Below the pieces are notes generated by a model. That model searched no databases, was not told the DNA's origin, and saw only the letters and a program-made list of their open reading frames with translations. From Pseudoalteromonas arabiensis (GTDB lineage: Bacteria > Pseudomonadota > Gammaproteobacteria > Enterobacterales > Alteromonadaceae), in NCBI RefSeq assembly GCF_001550155.1, contig NZ_LRUF01000019.1:186001-250000 (forward strand): DNA of 64,000 nucleotides. The letters run 5' to 3'. This document shows, piece by piece, positions 45,487 through 53,739 of the stretch; position 1 is the stretch's first letter; each line of letters starts with the position of its first letter. A program made the position numbers and the translations under genes.

Positions 45487-46305
45487 TTAAAGCGGTTTTT
45501 TAAACTTCAGCGTCATACGGTCACTTTCACCAATCGCTTTATACTTCGCGGCATCTTTTTCGCCTAAACGAAGGCTTGGTGGGAGTGTCCACACCCCTTT
45601 AGGGTGATCAGCTGTATCAAGTGAGTTTGCATTAATGTCACTGCTTGCTACCAGTTCAAAGCCAGCTTGTTTGGCAATATCAATTACATAGCTTTGCTTC
45701 ATATAACCTGATGATTTTTGATCTTCATCGCTACGCTGCTCTGGTAAACGGTGTTCAACAACACCAAGTGTACCGCCTGGTTTTAGAGCTTTATAAAACG
45801 ATTTGAATGCGCTTAATGCACCTTCTTTATCTTTGCCCATGTACCAGTTATGAACATTCCTGAAGGTTAAAACCATATCAGCACTGCCAGCAGGAGCAAT
45901 ATCAAGATGCGTGCTCGGTGCAAATTCTGTGAGTTTTACTTCACTGAAACGTGCATCTCCTGCAATTTTCTTTTTAAACCCTGCGAGTGAACGCTGATAG
46001 TAACCTACTGAGGAATCAGCTGGGAAATGTGCTGCATAATAAGTCCCTTTACCTTTTAATGCTGGAGCTAAAATCTCAGTATACCAGCCACCACCAGGCG
46101 CAATCTCAACGACAGTCATTGATGGCTCAAAACCAAAAAAGTTAAGCGTTTCGATTGGGTGACGATATTCATCACGGGCACTGTTATCACTACGCTCAGC
46201 TGCACTGACTGCTTTTGTGAGTGCTGAGTTTAGGTCTTGGCTAAGAGCGTGTGCAGAAGCAAGTGTAAGGCTTGCAACAAGTATAGATTTTAGAGCAAAT
46301 TTCAT
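45487..46305 (-). CDS. Exported class I SAM-dependent methyltransferase-like protein
   Basis: A 272-residue protein with a signal peptide (MKFALKSILVASLTLASAHALS) and a Rossmann methyltransferase fold, motif I VVEIAPGGGWYTEILAP (about 57-73) and motif VLTFRNVHNWYMG (about 138-150). It matches the predicted methyltransferases of COG4798, which are often exported. A periplasmic SAM methyltransferase is unexpected because SAM is cytosolic; the fold may bind another ligand. Starts at the ATG ending at 46305 with GGAA upstream. Confidence 0.82.
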   Translation of the reverse strand: MKFALKSILVASLTLASAHALSQDLNSALTKAVSAAERSDNSARDEYRHPIETLNFFGFEPSMTVVEIAPGGGWYTEILAPALKGKGTYYAAHFPADSSVGYYQRSLAGFKKKIAGDARFSEVKLTEFAPSTHLDIAPAGSADMVLTFRNVHNWYMGKDKEGALSAFKSFYKALKPGGTLGVVEHRLPEQRSDEDQKSSGYMKQSYVIDIAKQAGFELVASSDINANSLDTADHPKGVWTLPPSLRLGEKDAAKYKAIGESDRMTLKFKKPL

Positions 46306-46366
46306 CGTCTGTTCCTTCATTAATTAAGCAATTAGTAATCAGAATACGTGAATTTGTAGCAAACAA

Positions 46367-46395
46367 AAAGGGTTAAACACGCTGTTTAACCCTTT
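46367..46395 (-). terminator. Terminator of purH
   Basis: Perfect 13-bp stem AAAGGGTTAAACA / TGTTTAACCCTTT with a CGC loop; on the minus strand it is followed by TTTTTG. Confidence 0.88.
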
Positions 46396-46401
46396 GTGTG
46401 A

Positions 46402-47988
46402 TTAGTGGCGGAAATGGCGCATACCTGTGAATACCATTGCCATACCTGCTTCGTCAGCTGCGGCGATAACTTCTTCATCACGCATTGAGCCACCAGGTTG
46501 AATAACAGCTGTGATGCCAGCGTCGCGAGCGGCATCAATACCGTCACGGAACGGGAAGAATGCATCAGATGCCATAACAGAGCCTTTTACTTCTAAGTTC
46601 TCATCAGCTGCTTTGATACCTGCAATTTTCGCTGAGTAAACACGGCTCATTTGGCCTGCACCTACACCGATAGTCATGCCGTCACGTGCATAAACAATGG
46701 CGTTCGACTTAACGAATTTAGCGACTTTCCAGCAGAATAGTAAGTCTTTTAACTCTTGTTCAGTTGGCTGGCGCTTAGTGACAACTTTAAGATCGCTCTG
46801 CGTTACCATGCCAAGGTCGCGGTCTTGAACTAGGATTCCGCCATTTACTCGTTTGATGTCATGGCCTGTTGCATTACCTGTCCACTCGCCGCACTCTAAT
46901 AAACGTACGTTTTGCTTAGCAGAGACGATTTGTGCTGCTGCTTCAGATACTTTAGGTGCGATGATAACTTCAACAAATTGACGCGCAACAATCGCTTCTG
47001 CCGTGTCAGCATCTAATTCTTTGTTGAATGCAATGATGCCACCAAATGCTGATGTAGGGTCAGTTTTGAATGCGCGATCATAGGCTTCAAGAATGTTGTC
47101 ACCAATTGACACACCACAAGGGTTCGCATGTTTTACAATAACACACGCTGGTACGTCGAATTCTTTTACACACTCTAATGCTGCATCAGTGTCAGCAATG
47201 TTGTTGTAAGAAAGTGCTTTACCTTGCAGTTGTACCGCCGTTGCAACAGACGCTTCAGTTAACTCGCTTTCAACATAAAAAGCGGCGTCTTGGTGTGAGT
47301 TTTCACCGTAGCGCATATCTTGTTTTTTAGTAAACTGCATGTTGATTGTGCGAGGGAATTTAGTGTCTTCAGCGGCTTCCTCAGTATAATCAGGAACCAT
47401 TTTACCGAAGTAGTTTGCAATCATGCCATCGTACTGAGCGGTGTGCTCATAGGCTGCAATAGCTAGATCAAAGCGTGTTTTATACGTTGTTGAACCATTA
47501 TTGCTTTGCATCTCGCTGATTACACGGTCGTAATCTTTTGCATTGACAACAATAGTCACGTCTTTATGGTTTTTCGCCGCAGCACGAACCATCGTTGGAC
47601 CACCAATATCAATGTTCTCAATTGCATCTTCTAGGCTGCAGTCTTCTTTCGCAACAGTGTTTGCGAAGGGGTATAAGTTAACTACAACGATATCGATAGC
47701 TGAGATGTTGTTCTCACTCATCACGTCTTCATCTTGACCGCGACGCGCTAGAATGCCGCCATGAATTTTTGGATGAAGTGTTTTAACGCGACCATCCATG
47801 ATCTCAGGGTGACCAGTATGGTCAGATACTTCAGTGACTTTAATGCCATTATCAGCAAGTAATTTACAAGTACCGCCCGTTGATAAAATATCGACGCCTT
47901 GAGCTTCAAGAGCGCGAGCAAATTCAACGATACCGGTTTTATCTGACACACTTAATAGTGCGCGACGAATTGGACGATGTGTATCCAT
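46402..47988 (-). CDS. purH: Bifunctional AICAR transformylase / IMP cyclohydrolase
   Basis: A 528-residue enzyme for the last two steps of IMP synthesis. The N-terminal MGS-like cyclohydrolase domain has [13 protein letters not shown] and ILSTGGT (about 12-43), and the transformylase domain has [18 protein letters not shown] and KHANPCGVS (about 248-300). Length is standard. Its upstream side faces the integrated element; the original downstream neighbour was probably fis. Confidence 0.97.
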   Translation of the reverse strand: MDTHRPIRRALLSVSDKTGIVEFARALEAQGVDILSTGGTCKLLADNGIKVTEVSDHTGHPEIMDGRVKTLHPKIHGGILARRGQDEDVMSENNISAIDIVVVNLYPFANTVAKEDCSLEDAIENIDIGGPTMVRAAAKNHKDVTIVVNAKDYDRVISEMQSNNGSTTYKTRFDLAIAAYEHTAQYDGMIANYFGKMVPDYTEEAAEDTKFPRTINMQFTKKQDMRYGENSHQDAAFYVESELTEASVATAVQLQGKALSYNNIADTDAALECVKEFDVPACVIVKHANPCGVSIGDNILEAYDRAFKTDPTSAFGGIIAFNKELDADTAEAIVARQFVEVIIAPKVSEAAAQIVSAKQNVRLLECGEWTGNATGHDIKRVNGGILVQDRDLGMVTQSDLKVVTKRQPTEQELKDLLFCWKVAKFVKSNAIVYARDGMTIGVGAGQMSRVYSAKIAGIKAADENLEVKGSVMASDAFFPFRDGIDAARDAGITAVIQPGGSMRDEEVIAAADEAGMAMVFTGMRHFRH

Positions 47989-48105
47989 TGTAGTTTTGAT
48001 TACCTCAGTGTTTGAGCTAGCTTAGAAAGGCGGTATTTTAACTGAATATGGCTCAAAAGACGATGTTTAAAGGATGAGGATTTTGCATAGTTTTTGTTGT
48101 TATAA

Positions 48106-48129
48106 AAAAAGCACCCGAAGGTGCTTTTT
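48106..48129. terminator. Terminator now orphaned from fis
   Basis: Perfect 10-bp stem AAAAAGCACC / GGTGCTTTTT with a CGAA loop, between purH and attL. In the uninterrupted chromosome it would lie about 100 bp downstream of fis, so it is probably the original fis terminator. Confidence 0.75.
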
Positions 48130-48223
48130 ATTCAAAACTCTTATACCAGTTGTATTGGATTAGTAAACGTTTATTAGCAAAATAAATATGCTGGCTTACT
48201 ATCAGTCCATTAAAACGGGTATC

Positions 48224-48244
48224 AGTTCATGCCGTATTTTTTAA
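48224..48244. other. attL, 21-bp direct repeat of the fis 3' end
   Basis: Identical to 59416-59436 over 21 bp, starting AGTTCATGCC and ending TTTTTTAA. On the minus strand it encodes KKYGMN, the end of Fis. In this copy the next bases would give a TGA stop (48222-48224), which I take as the original fis stop. Confidence 0.9.
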
Positions 48245-48379
48245 TTTTATGTCTTATTTTGTTTTGTGTTGTTTGTGTTTCTAATTTTTTTGTTATTTAA
48301 CTTGCTGTTATTTAATTTATTTTATGTTTTTCTGGTTTCATCTTGTTTAACTTTGTTTAGGTTGGTATAAAGTGATTTT
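48245..48379. other. AT-rich left arm of the element
   Basis: Noncoding, T-rich tract full of TTTGTT and TTATTT words between attL and the integrase gene. Likely contains the integrase promoter and host-factor bending sites; no sharp motif can be named. Confidence 0.5.
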
Positions 48380-48397
48380 GTGGGTGTTTTTGTGGGG
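48380..48397. repeat. Left terminal 18-bp repeat, probable integrase arm site
   Basis: GTGGGTGTTTTTGTGGGG, matching 59329-59346 at 17 of 18 positions in the same orientation. It ends 4 nt before the integrase ATG and its GGGG may double as ribosome site. Confidence 0.65.
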
Positions 48398-48401
48398 TTT
48401 T

Positions 48402-49628
48402 ATGTCATTGTCCGATGCAGCTTTAAAAGGAATGCTAAATAAGCAACATCAAGGAAAAAGGCCAAAAAAAGTAGCTGATAGAGATGGGCTTAGTATCTTA
48501 TGGTGGCCTAAAGGAAAAATTTCTTGGGTTTATAGATATAGGTTCCAAAATCGCCAAAATGATTTAACTATAGGGCGTTATACATCCAAAGAGGATTCAA
48601 CAAGCTTAAAGGATGCAAGAAAAATTGCAGCTCAATGTCGTGCTTGGTTAGATGATGGGCTCGATCCTAAAATAGAAATAAATATTAAGAATAAAAAAAG
48701 TAATGTTCAAAAGACTGTAAAAGATGCTTTAGAGTATTGGTTAACAAACTATGCGGTTAATCACAGGCAGAATTTAGAAAAACACCGTTCTCAATTTGAA
48801 AGGCATATATACCCTCTACTTGGAGGCGTGCCAGTCGAAAATTGTACAACACATCAATGGGTGTCTTGTTTTGACTTAATACGTGATGGCAATCCTGCGT
48901 TAAAGAGAAAAGCAGCTCCAGTTGCTGCTGGTTATATTTTTCAAAATATTAAGCAGGCACTCCGATATTGTAAAGTAAGGCAATTCGCAAGTAGCAATAT
49001 GCTTGAAGACCTTACTATTACAGATGTAGGAAAGAAGCAGGGTAAGAGCGAAAGGTTCCTTACGGATAAAGAGCTATCGGAAGTAGTGAGCTGGCTTAAG
49101 TCAGGGAAAGTAACTAGTTACTATAAAAACCTCGTTTTTTTAATATTAGTCTTTGGCAGTCGTAGTCAGGAGTTAAGGTTATCGAAGATATATGAATGGG
49201 ATTTGGAAGCAAAATTGTGGACGGTGCCTGAAAAACACAGCAAAACGAAAAAAAAGATAATTCGCCCAATACCAGAACGTGTAATTCCCCTAATAGCTAA
49301 CCTTAAAGCTTCTGCTGAGAAACATAAAATAGATCTCCTTTTAGGGGAGTTAAAATCCGCAGAAGCCGTCAGCCAGTTCGGAAGAGGGATCTGGAAGAAA
49401 TTGAAGCACCTTGAAAAGTGGACACTACATGATTTCAGAAGAACAATTTCTACAAAACTAGCTGATGAAGGTATCGCACCCCATATTGCAGAGTTACTAC
49501 TTGGGCACGAGTTAGGTGGGGTAATGGCAATATATAACAGAAGTTTATACTTGGATGACAAGCTTATAGCGCTGAATAAGTGGATTGATATTTTGGAGGT
49601 TTTCGATGACGTATCAAGATGTAATTGA
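48402..49628 (+). CDS. Tyrosine recombinase (integrase) with DUF4102-type N-terminus
   Basis: A 408-residue site-specific recombinase. The N-terminal arm-binding domain (about 1-85) includes ISWVYRYRFQNRQNDLTIGRY and LKDARKIAAQCRAWLDDGLDP. The core-binding SAM-like domain is about 95-200. Catalytic residues are all present: Arg in GSRSQELRL (about 253), HDFRR (about 343-346), HELGG (about 369) and Tyr in AIYNRS (about 378). I start at ATG 48402; a GTG at 48372 in frame would code through the arm repeat. It sits beside attL and should excise and insert the element at fis. Confidence 0.92.
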   Translation: MSLSDAALKGMLNKQHQGKRPKKVADRDGLSILWWPKGKISWVYRYRFQNRQNDLTIGRYTSKEDSTSLKDARKIAAQCRAWLDDGLDPKIEINIKNKKSNVQKTVKDALEYWLTNYAVNHRQNLEKHRSQFERHIYPLLGGVPVENCTTHQWVSCFDLIRDGNPALKRKAAPVAAGYIFQNIKQALRYCKVRQFASSNMLEDLTITDVGKKQGKSERFLTDKELSEVVSWLKSGKVTSYYKNLVFLILVFGSRSQELRLSKIYEWDLEAKLWTVPEKHSKTKKKIIRPIPERVIPLIANLKASAEKHKIDLLLGELKSAEAVSQFGRGIWKKLKHLEKWTLHDFRRTISTKLADEGIAPHIAELLLGHELGGVMAIYNRSLYLDDKLIALNKWIDILEVFDDVSRCN

Positions 49629-50388
49629 GTTGATGTCATTGTGCTTTAGTGAGCAGTATTCAGCAGAAGATAATCAAATAATTAAGAATCGAAAGTCAAT
49701 GAACCATAATGAAGAGGCATGCGCAGAGTTTCTAGAATATGCAGCAATTGAAATTGATAAAGCTTCATTCAAAGGGCTCAATCCATTGCTAGCTCATGTT
49801 CTCAGCAAAGCTTTTACGAATGCTGCAAGAGTTATGCGTGAAAGGAAATGTTCTACAGATGAGTCTGACAGGGATGCTGTATTGAGTGAAATAGGTAAAG
49901 AACTTGGCATTACAAATGGAAAGGTTCTTTTAGAAGATGGTGTGATCGGTCAGGAGTTTCAAACTCTAATGAATTCAGGTGTCTACTGGAGTAGTGAGGT
50001 TGAAAGGTTTGTTTATCCGGATGAGTTAGAAATCCGCAAAATGCTAGCTGATAAATATGGTGCTAAGTTAGACAGTGTTACTAAACGAGTTCGCAAGTGC
50101 GAAAAGAAATGGAAAGCTGAGCAAGATAAGCGCTCAATAGACATCGGTATTCGTTTAATTGAAAGTCTTTTCAGTTCTTTTGAAGAAAAGGGAATTAGAT
50201 CTATTTCTCATGGAGACTTGCATAAAATCTTATCTTCTATTCTTGAGCGTAACTTTAGTGAGTATGAAGAGGTTAGGGACTGGTGTCGAAGAATGCCAGA
50301 TGATGAGGCTGATTTAATAATGCGATTTGCATGTCGTAAAAAAGTTCTAAATAAAAATATGGATGGATACTACACAAGGATAATTTAA
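49606..50388 (+). CDS. Unknown protein translationally coupled to the integrase
   Basis: A 260-residue protein not recognised. It starts at ATG 49606, inside the last 23 nt of the integrase gene, with GGAGG 7 nt upstream, so it is translated with the integrase. No signal peptide or membrane helix. It looks helical and charged; the middle (DKYGAKLDSVTKRVRKCEKKWKAEQDK, about 145-172) could bind nucleic acid or form a coiled coil. Candidate roles are recombination accessory or regulator, which is inference from position only. Confidence 0.75.
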   Translation: MTYQDVIELMSLCFSEQYSAEDNQIIKNRKSMNHNEEACAEFLEYAAIEIDKASFKGLNPLLAHVLSKAFTNAARVMRERKCSTDESDRDAVLSEIGKELGITNGKVLLEDGVIGQEFQTLMNSGVYWSSEVERFVYPDELEIRKMLADKYGAKLDSVTKRVRKCEKKWKAEQDKRSIDIGIRLIESLFSSFEEKGIRSISHGDLHKILSSILERNFSEYEEVRDWCRRMPDDEADLIMRFACRKKVLNKNMDGYYTRII

Positions 50389-50429
50389 AATGAGAATAAC
50401 TAGCCCATACATTTTTTCATTAAATCAAA

Positions 50430-50452
50430 AAGCCAAAGTAATGCTTTGGCTT
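50430..50452. terminator. Terminator between convergent element genes
   Basis: Perfect 9-bp stem AAGCCAAAG / CTTTGGCTT, 5-base loop, between the integrase operon and the restriction-modification operon. Confidence 0.75.
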
Positions 50453-50482
50453 ATAAATTAAATCAGCATTGAAAGTTAAGGT

Positions 50483-51502
50483 TTACTTGCGCTCAATGTT
50501 GTATTCCTCAGTGTCACTTCTTATCGATACTAATTCTTCGCCCCAGTTCAAAGTGATGTTATTAACTTCGTTAATGTCTACATCTTCAATACTTTGAATA
50601 ACAGGCTTTATATACTTGTCAATGAATACAGAAATTACATCACCAGCTTCAAGTTCCATATATTGCCAAGCAGCTTCTCCTTGATAGAATTCGCCGCCAC
50701 ATTCTATGTATTTATTCGAGAGTTCAGTAAGTCTGTCTGAAGGTGTAGGATCCAGTACTAACAAAATAGGAGTATAACCTGCCGCACTAGCTTCAACAGG
50801 AAATGACAGCTCCTCACCAAAACGCCCTTGGCCGCTCGCTGCAATTGTAACTCTCAGTTTAAGCTCAAATGCTTTGTTTGTATCAGGGACTAAGCAATCA
50901 ATTTGACGTCCTTTAGATGTTGGATTGCCACCGGCATCAAGGCGTTTTACAGGGGAGTTTCGAGCTCCTATAGATTCACCGCCTAGGCAACTAGCAAGTA
51001 ATGGTTCAAATAAGTAGCCAGTTTCTTGGGCAGAGCGGTTATCAATGTCGTAGATCCACTTTCGCCATAACATCCAGTGAGCCAGTAGTTGGCTGCCGCA
51101 CTCCCCATATTCAAGCAAAGCTCTTGGGCCTATCTGATCCATGGTCGGCAAGGGTTGTGCTGAGAGTATGCGTCTGTATTTAATGCGACGGCGATGTAAA
51201 GCACATAAATTCTCAATATACAGCGCGAAATCATTATCTTTAGCAAAACAACGAGAAATGGCCTCTTTAACATCATTTGCAGTTATATCTGCATTTTCTA
51301 AATTTTCAAACCAAGCTAACGGAGTATCGAAATAGCCGTCATCTCCATTTGTTATATCAGTAATTTGAAGCTCATCAACAGACCATTCTAAGTCTTTAAT
51401 TGATGTGCATATAAGAGAGTATAGCTCAATGTCGCTAATGATTACTTGGGCATCACCTGTGCCATGCATTTTGCACTTTGCGTATAGATTTTGAATAAAC
51501 AC
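50483..51502 (-). CDS. Type II restriction endonuclease, PD-(D/E)xK fold
   Basis: About 339 residues. The catalytic core is GRQIDCLVPDTNKAFELKLR (about 201-220), where Asp and the ELK triplet fit the PD-(D/E)xK nuclease pattern, followed by TIAASGQGRFGEELSFP. It lies directly after a cytosine-5 methyltransferase gene on the same strand, the usual layout of a type II pair. The start is best read as GTG (ending 51502) with GGAG 8 nt upstream inside the methyltransferase end; TTG at 51508 and ATG at 51469 are alternatives. The KLRVTIAASGQGRFGEEL block reminds me of ApaLI-family enzymes, but specificity is not proven. Confidence 0.8.
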   Translation of the reverse strand: MFIQNLYAKCKMHGTGDAQVIISDIELYSLICTSIKDLEWSVDELQITDITNGDDGYFDTPLAWFENLENADITANDVKEAISRCFAKDNDFALYIENLCALHRRRIKYRRILSAQPLPTMDQIGPRALLEYGECGSQLLAHWMLWRKWIYDIDNRSAQETGYLFEPLLASCLGGESIGARNSPVKRLDAGGNPTSKGRQIDCLVPDTNKAFELKLRVTIAASGQGRFGEELSFPVEASAAGYTPILLVLDPTPSDRLTELSNKYIECGGEFYQGEAAWQYMELEAGDVISVFIDKYIKPVIQSIEDVDINEVNNITLNWGEELVSIRSDTEEYNIERK

Positions 51503-51504
51503 TA

Positions 51505-52791
51505 TCAAAACTCCAAAATAAACTCTTTTTGTTTGCTTTCTCTATTACTCATTAAGCTAGCTAGAAGTTCGTTCGTTTTCTTTAAAGCTGGACTCATAGC
51601 TCCCGCTTTTGTAAGAGCAAAACCTAGTAATTCACCTTTTTTGCTATTAGATTTATTTGTAAATCCATATTTTTGTTCGACGTGAATCGCAATTGTTCTA
51701 GCTAAAATAGGAGGTATAGCATTACCTATTTGTTGTATTTTCTGAGATGAATTACCAAAAAACAAGAAGTTATCCGGAAAAGTTTGAACTCTTGCCGCTT
51801 CTCTAATCGTTAGTGGTCGGTCATGAAAAGGGTGGATGAGTTCTCGTGTAGCGGCTCCAGTAATTGTCAAGCATGGCTCATTAGAATGTAGCCGTTTCAT
51901 TCCTGATGGTGCTCCACCACGCTTTTCAGTAGGTGTTCCATCAGCAACTCTTCGGTTTGCTCTTTTTTTAAACGATTCATGTTGTAAGTGTTCGGGCAAA
52001 TCTTTCATTGTTTGTCCAGAACGCAAAGCTGAAACTCTTTCCAGCTGAATGCCTTTTAATGGAGTAAAAAAGTGCTCTGTAATTTCTTCAGTTTTGGCCC
52101 TTAGATATGAATCGAACTCATCTCTAGGTACAAAATTTTGGGCAACAACAGTATGATTTCTCTTAGGAGAGGCGTCTGGCAAGCTTTCAATTGCATTTTG
52201 CAGTGTTACATCAGAGTTTCTGAATATCTGTCCAGTAACTTTTGCTGTAGGTTTAGGCATTGAAAAGTCCATTCCTAAGCTATTACCAAGTACTATTACT
52301 CGTTTTCTGCGTTGGGGCACTCCATATTCTTGTGAATATACTTTTTCAACTCTTACCTTGTAACCCAATTCTGTAAAAGCCTTCACGGCTTCGGTTACAT
52401 ATATGCCTTTATTAGAGGTGAGTAGTCCTTCAACATTCTCCATCATAAACCATTTAGGTTTCATAATCTTCAAAGCGTTGATGTAGCTTTTTAAAAGATG
52501 ATTTCTTGGGTCATCCCAAAAGCGAGTGCCAGCGGTTGAAAATCCTTGGCAAGGTGGGCCACCAATTAAAAAATCTAGTTCACCCTCTTTGAGGTCATAG
52601 TTAACCATTACTTCATTAAAATCAATGTCGTCAATGTTTTTCAGTAATGTATCAGTTTCTGGAAAGTTTAACTTGTAAGTTTCAATAGCTGCTTTATCTA
52701 TATCAGTAGCCATTAAAATTTTGTATCCAGCTTGTTTAAACCCTAGTGAGCACCCGCCTGCACCACAGAAAAGGCTAATTGCAGTTCCCAT
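51505..52791 (-). CDS. DNA (cytosine-5) methyltransferase
   Basis: A 428-residue methyltransferase. Motif I is SLFCGAGGCSLGF (about 6-18), IV is GGPPCQGFSTAG with the catalytic Cys (about 78-89), VI is MMENVEGLL, VIII is QRRKRVIVLG, and X is IGNAIPPILARTIA (about 355-368). The target-recognition region (about 230-330) contains GGAPSGMKRL and LTITGAATRELIHP. It protects host DNA from the adjacent nuclease. I start at ATG 52791, preceded by GGGGGG; an ATG six codons upstream lacks a ribosome site. Divergent from the AlpA-like gene. Confidence 0.93.
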   Translation of the reverse strand: MGTAISLFCGAGGCSLGFKQAGYKILMATDIDKAAIETYKLNFPETDTLLKNIDDIDFNEVMVNYDLKEGELDFLIGGPPCQGFSTAGTRFWDDPRNHLLKSYINALKIMKPKWFMMENVEGLLTSNKGIYVTEAVKAFTELGYKVRVEKVYSQEYGVPQRRKRVIVLGNSLGMDFSMPKPTAKVTGQIFRNSDVTLQNAIESLPDASPKRNHTVVAQNFVPRDEFDSYLRAKTEEITEHFFTPLKGIQLERVSALRSGQTMKDLPEHLQHESFKKRANRRVADGTPTEKRGGAPSGMKRLHSNEPCLTITGAATRELIHPFHDRPLTIREAARVQTFPDNFLFFGNSSQKIQQIGNAIPPILARTIAIHVEQKYGFTNKSNSKKGELLGFALTKAGAMSPALKKTNELLASLMSNRESKQKEFILEF

Positions 52792-52981
52792 CTTTTCCCC
52801 CCAATTCATAGGTATAAAATACTATCACAATATAGTTCTCTGTTGTAACTGTTCATTCCGCATGGGCTCCTGTCAGCTAGTCTACTTTTTATGAATTGTA
52901 TTCGCTAATAATCCATCTAGGACGATAACCCCCCAAGACCATCCGCCTTTTCTGTAATTAAGATGAAAGTCAGTTTAATAC

Positions 52982-53001
52982 GGTTTACTTATCAGTAAAC
53001 C
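52982..53001. promoter_or_regulatory. Perfect inverted repeat upstream of the AlpA-like gene
   Basis: GGTTTACT (52982-52989) and AGTAAACC (52994-53001) with a TATC spacer, 24 bp before the start at 53026, in the 216-bp divergent region. It has the form of an operator for the AlpA-like protein or the methyltransferase. Confidence 0.55.
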
Positions 53002-53025
53002 CTACACAAATGAGGGTAAAACAAA

Positions 53026-53256
53026 ATGGTAGAGATTGTAACGCTGACGGAAGCACTTATTCCGATTTCAGATATGACCAAGCTTGTTAATAGAAATCGT
53101 CAAACATTATGGGCTTGGTGGAACAATGGTAAGTTTCCCGCTCCAATAATTCAAAACGGGAAGACGATAGGTTGGCGCAAAAGTGATTATATCAATTGGT
53201 TAATAAAGAACCAAGCTCAAGTATCTTTAAAACCAGAGTTAAGCAAGAGGTGTTAG
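53026..53256 (+). CDS. AlpA-like helix-turn-helix regulator
   Basis: A 76-residue DNA-binding protein of the AlpA/excisionase-like type: LIPISDMTKLVNRNRQTLWAWWNNGKFPAPI (about 11-41) is the winged HTH, followed by WRKSDYINWLIKNQ. In phages and islands such proteins switch integrase or act as excisionase. It precedes the mobilization genes by 186 nt. Confidence 0.85.
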   Translation: MVEIVTLTEALIPISDMTKLVNRNRQTLWAWWNNGKFPAPIIQNGKTIGWRKSDYINWLIKNQAQVSLKPELSKRC

Positions 53257-53284
53257 AGCATTAAATATTAATACATACAACCAC

Positions 53285-53297
53285 GCATCTACGATGC
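53285..53297. other. Candidate oriT hairpin
   Basis: GCATC / GATGC inverted repeat with a TAC loop inside the 186-bp noncoding gap (53257-53442) directly upstream of the mobilization genes. Origins of transfer for MobF relaxases usually have an inverted repeat next to the nick. The short stem makes this only a candidate; nothing else clear is in the gap apart from the palindrome at 53413. Confidence 0.3.
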
Positions 53298-53412
53298 AAC
53301 CCAACTAAGTGTCATGTTAATTTAACTTATTGATTTTAATTATAAATCTTGGTCATTTCCTTTGAAGTCATCGAGTGAGCTGATTGGTTTTAAGTGGTTG
53401 TTTTTAATAAAG

Positions 53413-53425
53413 ATTACATTGTAAT
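53413..53425. promoter_or_regulatory. Palindrome upstream of the mobilization operon
   Basis: ATTACATTGTAAT, a 13-nt palindrome 17 bp before the start of the small accessory gene. It may be its autoregulatory operator, as is common for ribbon-helix-helix relaxosome proteins. Confidence 0.4.
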
Positions 53426-53442
53426 TATAGAAAGGTAATGAA

Positions 53443-53739
53443 ATGACAAAAAAGAAAAAAACTATTACTCAACATGCTGTTACGACACGATTAACAGTTG
53501 GTGATTATGCCGCATTATTAGCAGAAGCAGAAGTTAGAGGCTCTAACCCAGCACAAGTACTTCGCTTGGCTTGGAGCTTGTACTTGGAGAATAAGAGTAT
53601 TGAAAGTCGGATAGAGCTGCTTGAAAACAGAATGACTCGTAGAACATTTGAGATAGTGTCTGTAGTTGCAGGACTTTCTGAGGCAGAGCGTCAAGATGCC
53701 CTATCTCAAGTGAAAAGACACTTGGAGGTTACAAAATGA
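53443..53739 (+). CDS. Small ribbon-helix-helix-like mobilization accessory protein
   Basis: A 98-residue basic protein. HAVTTRLTVGDYAALLAEAEVRGSNPAQVLRLAWSLYL (about 11-48) has the beta strand and two helices of a ribbon-helix-helix domain, followed by a helical tail that may oligomerise. Position as first gene of the coupling protein-relaxase operon, ATGA overlap with the next gene, suggests a relaxosome accessory protein binding oriT. Family name not certain. Confidence 0.7.
   Translation: MTKKKKTITQHAVTTRLTVGDYAALLAEAEVRGSNPAQVLRLAWSLYLENKSIESRIELLENRMTRRTFEIVSVVAGLSEAERQDALSQVKRHLEVTK

Noticed and set aside
48245..48379. CRISPR-like or tandem repeat array in the T-rich left arm
   Set aside because: The TTTGTT and TTATTT words are irregular, without constant spacing or repeat length.
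48372..48401. GTG start of the integrase giving MILWVFLWGF before MSLSD
   Set aside because: The segment codes through the 18-bp terminal repeat and is hydrophobic and unlike integrase N-termini; ATG 48402 fits better.
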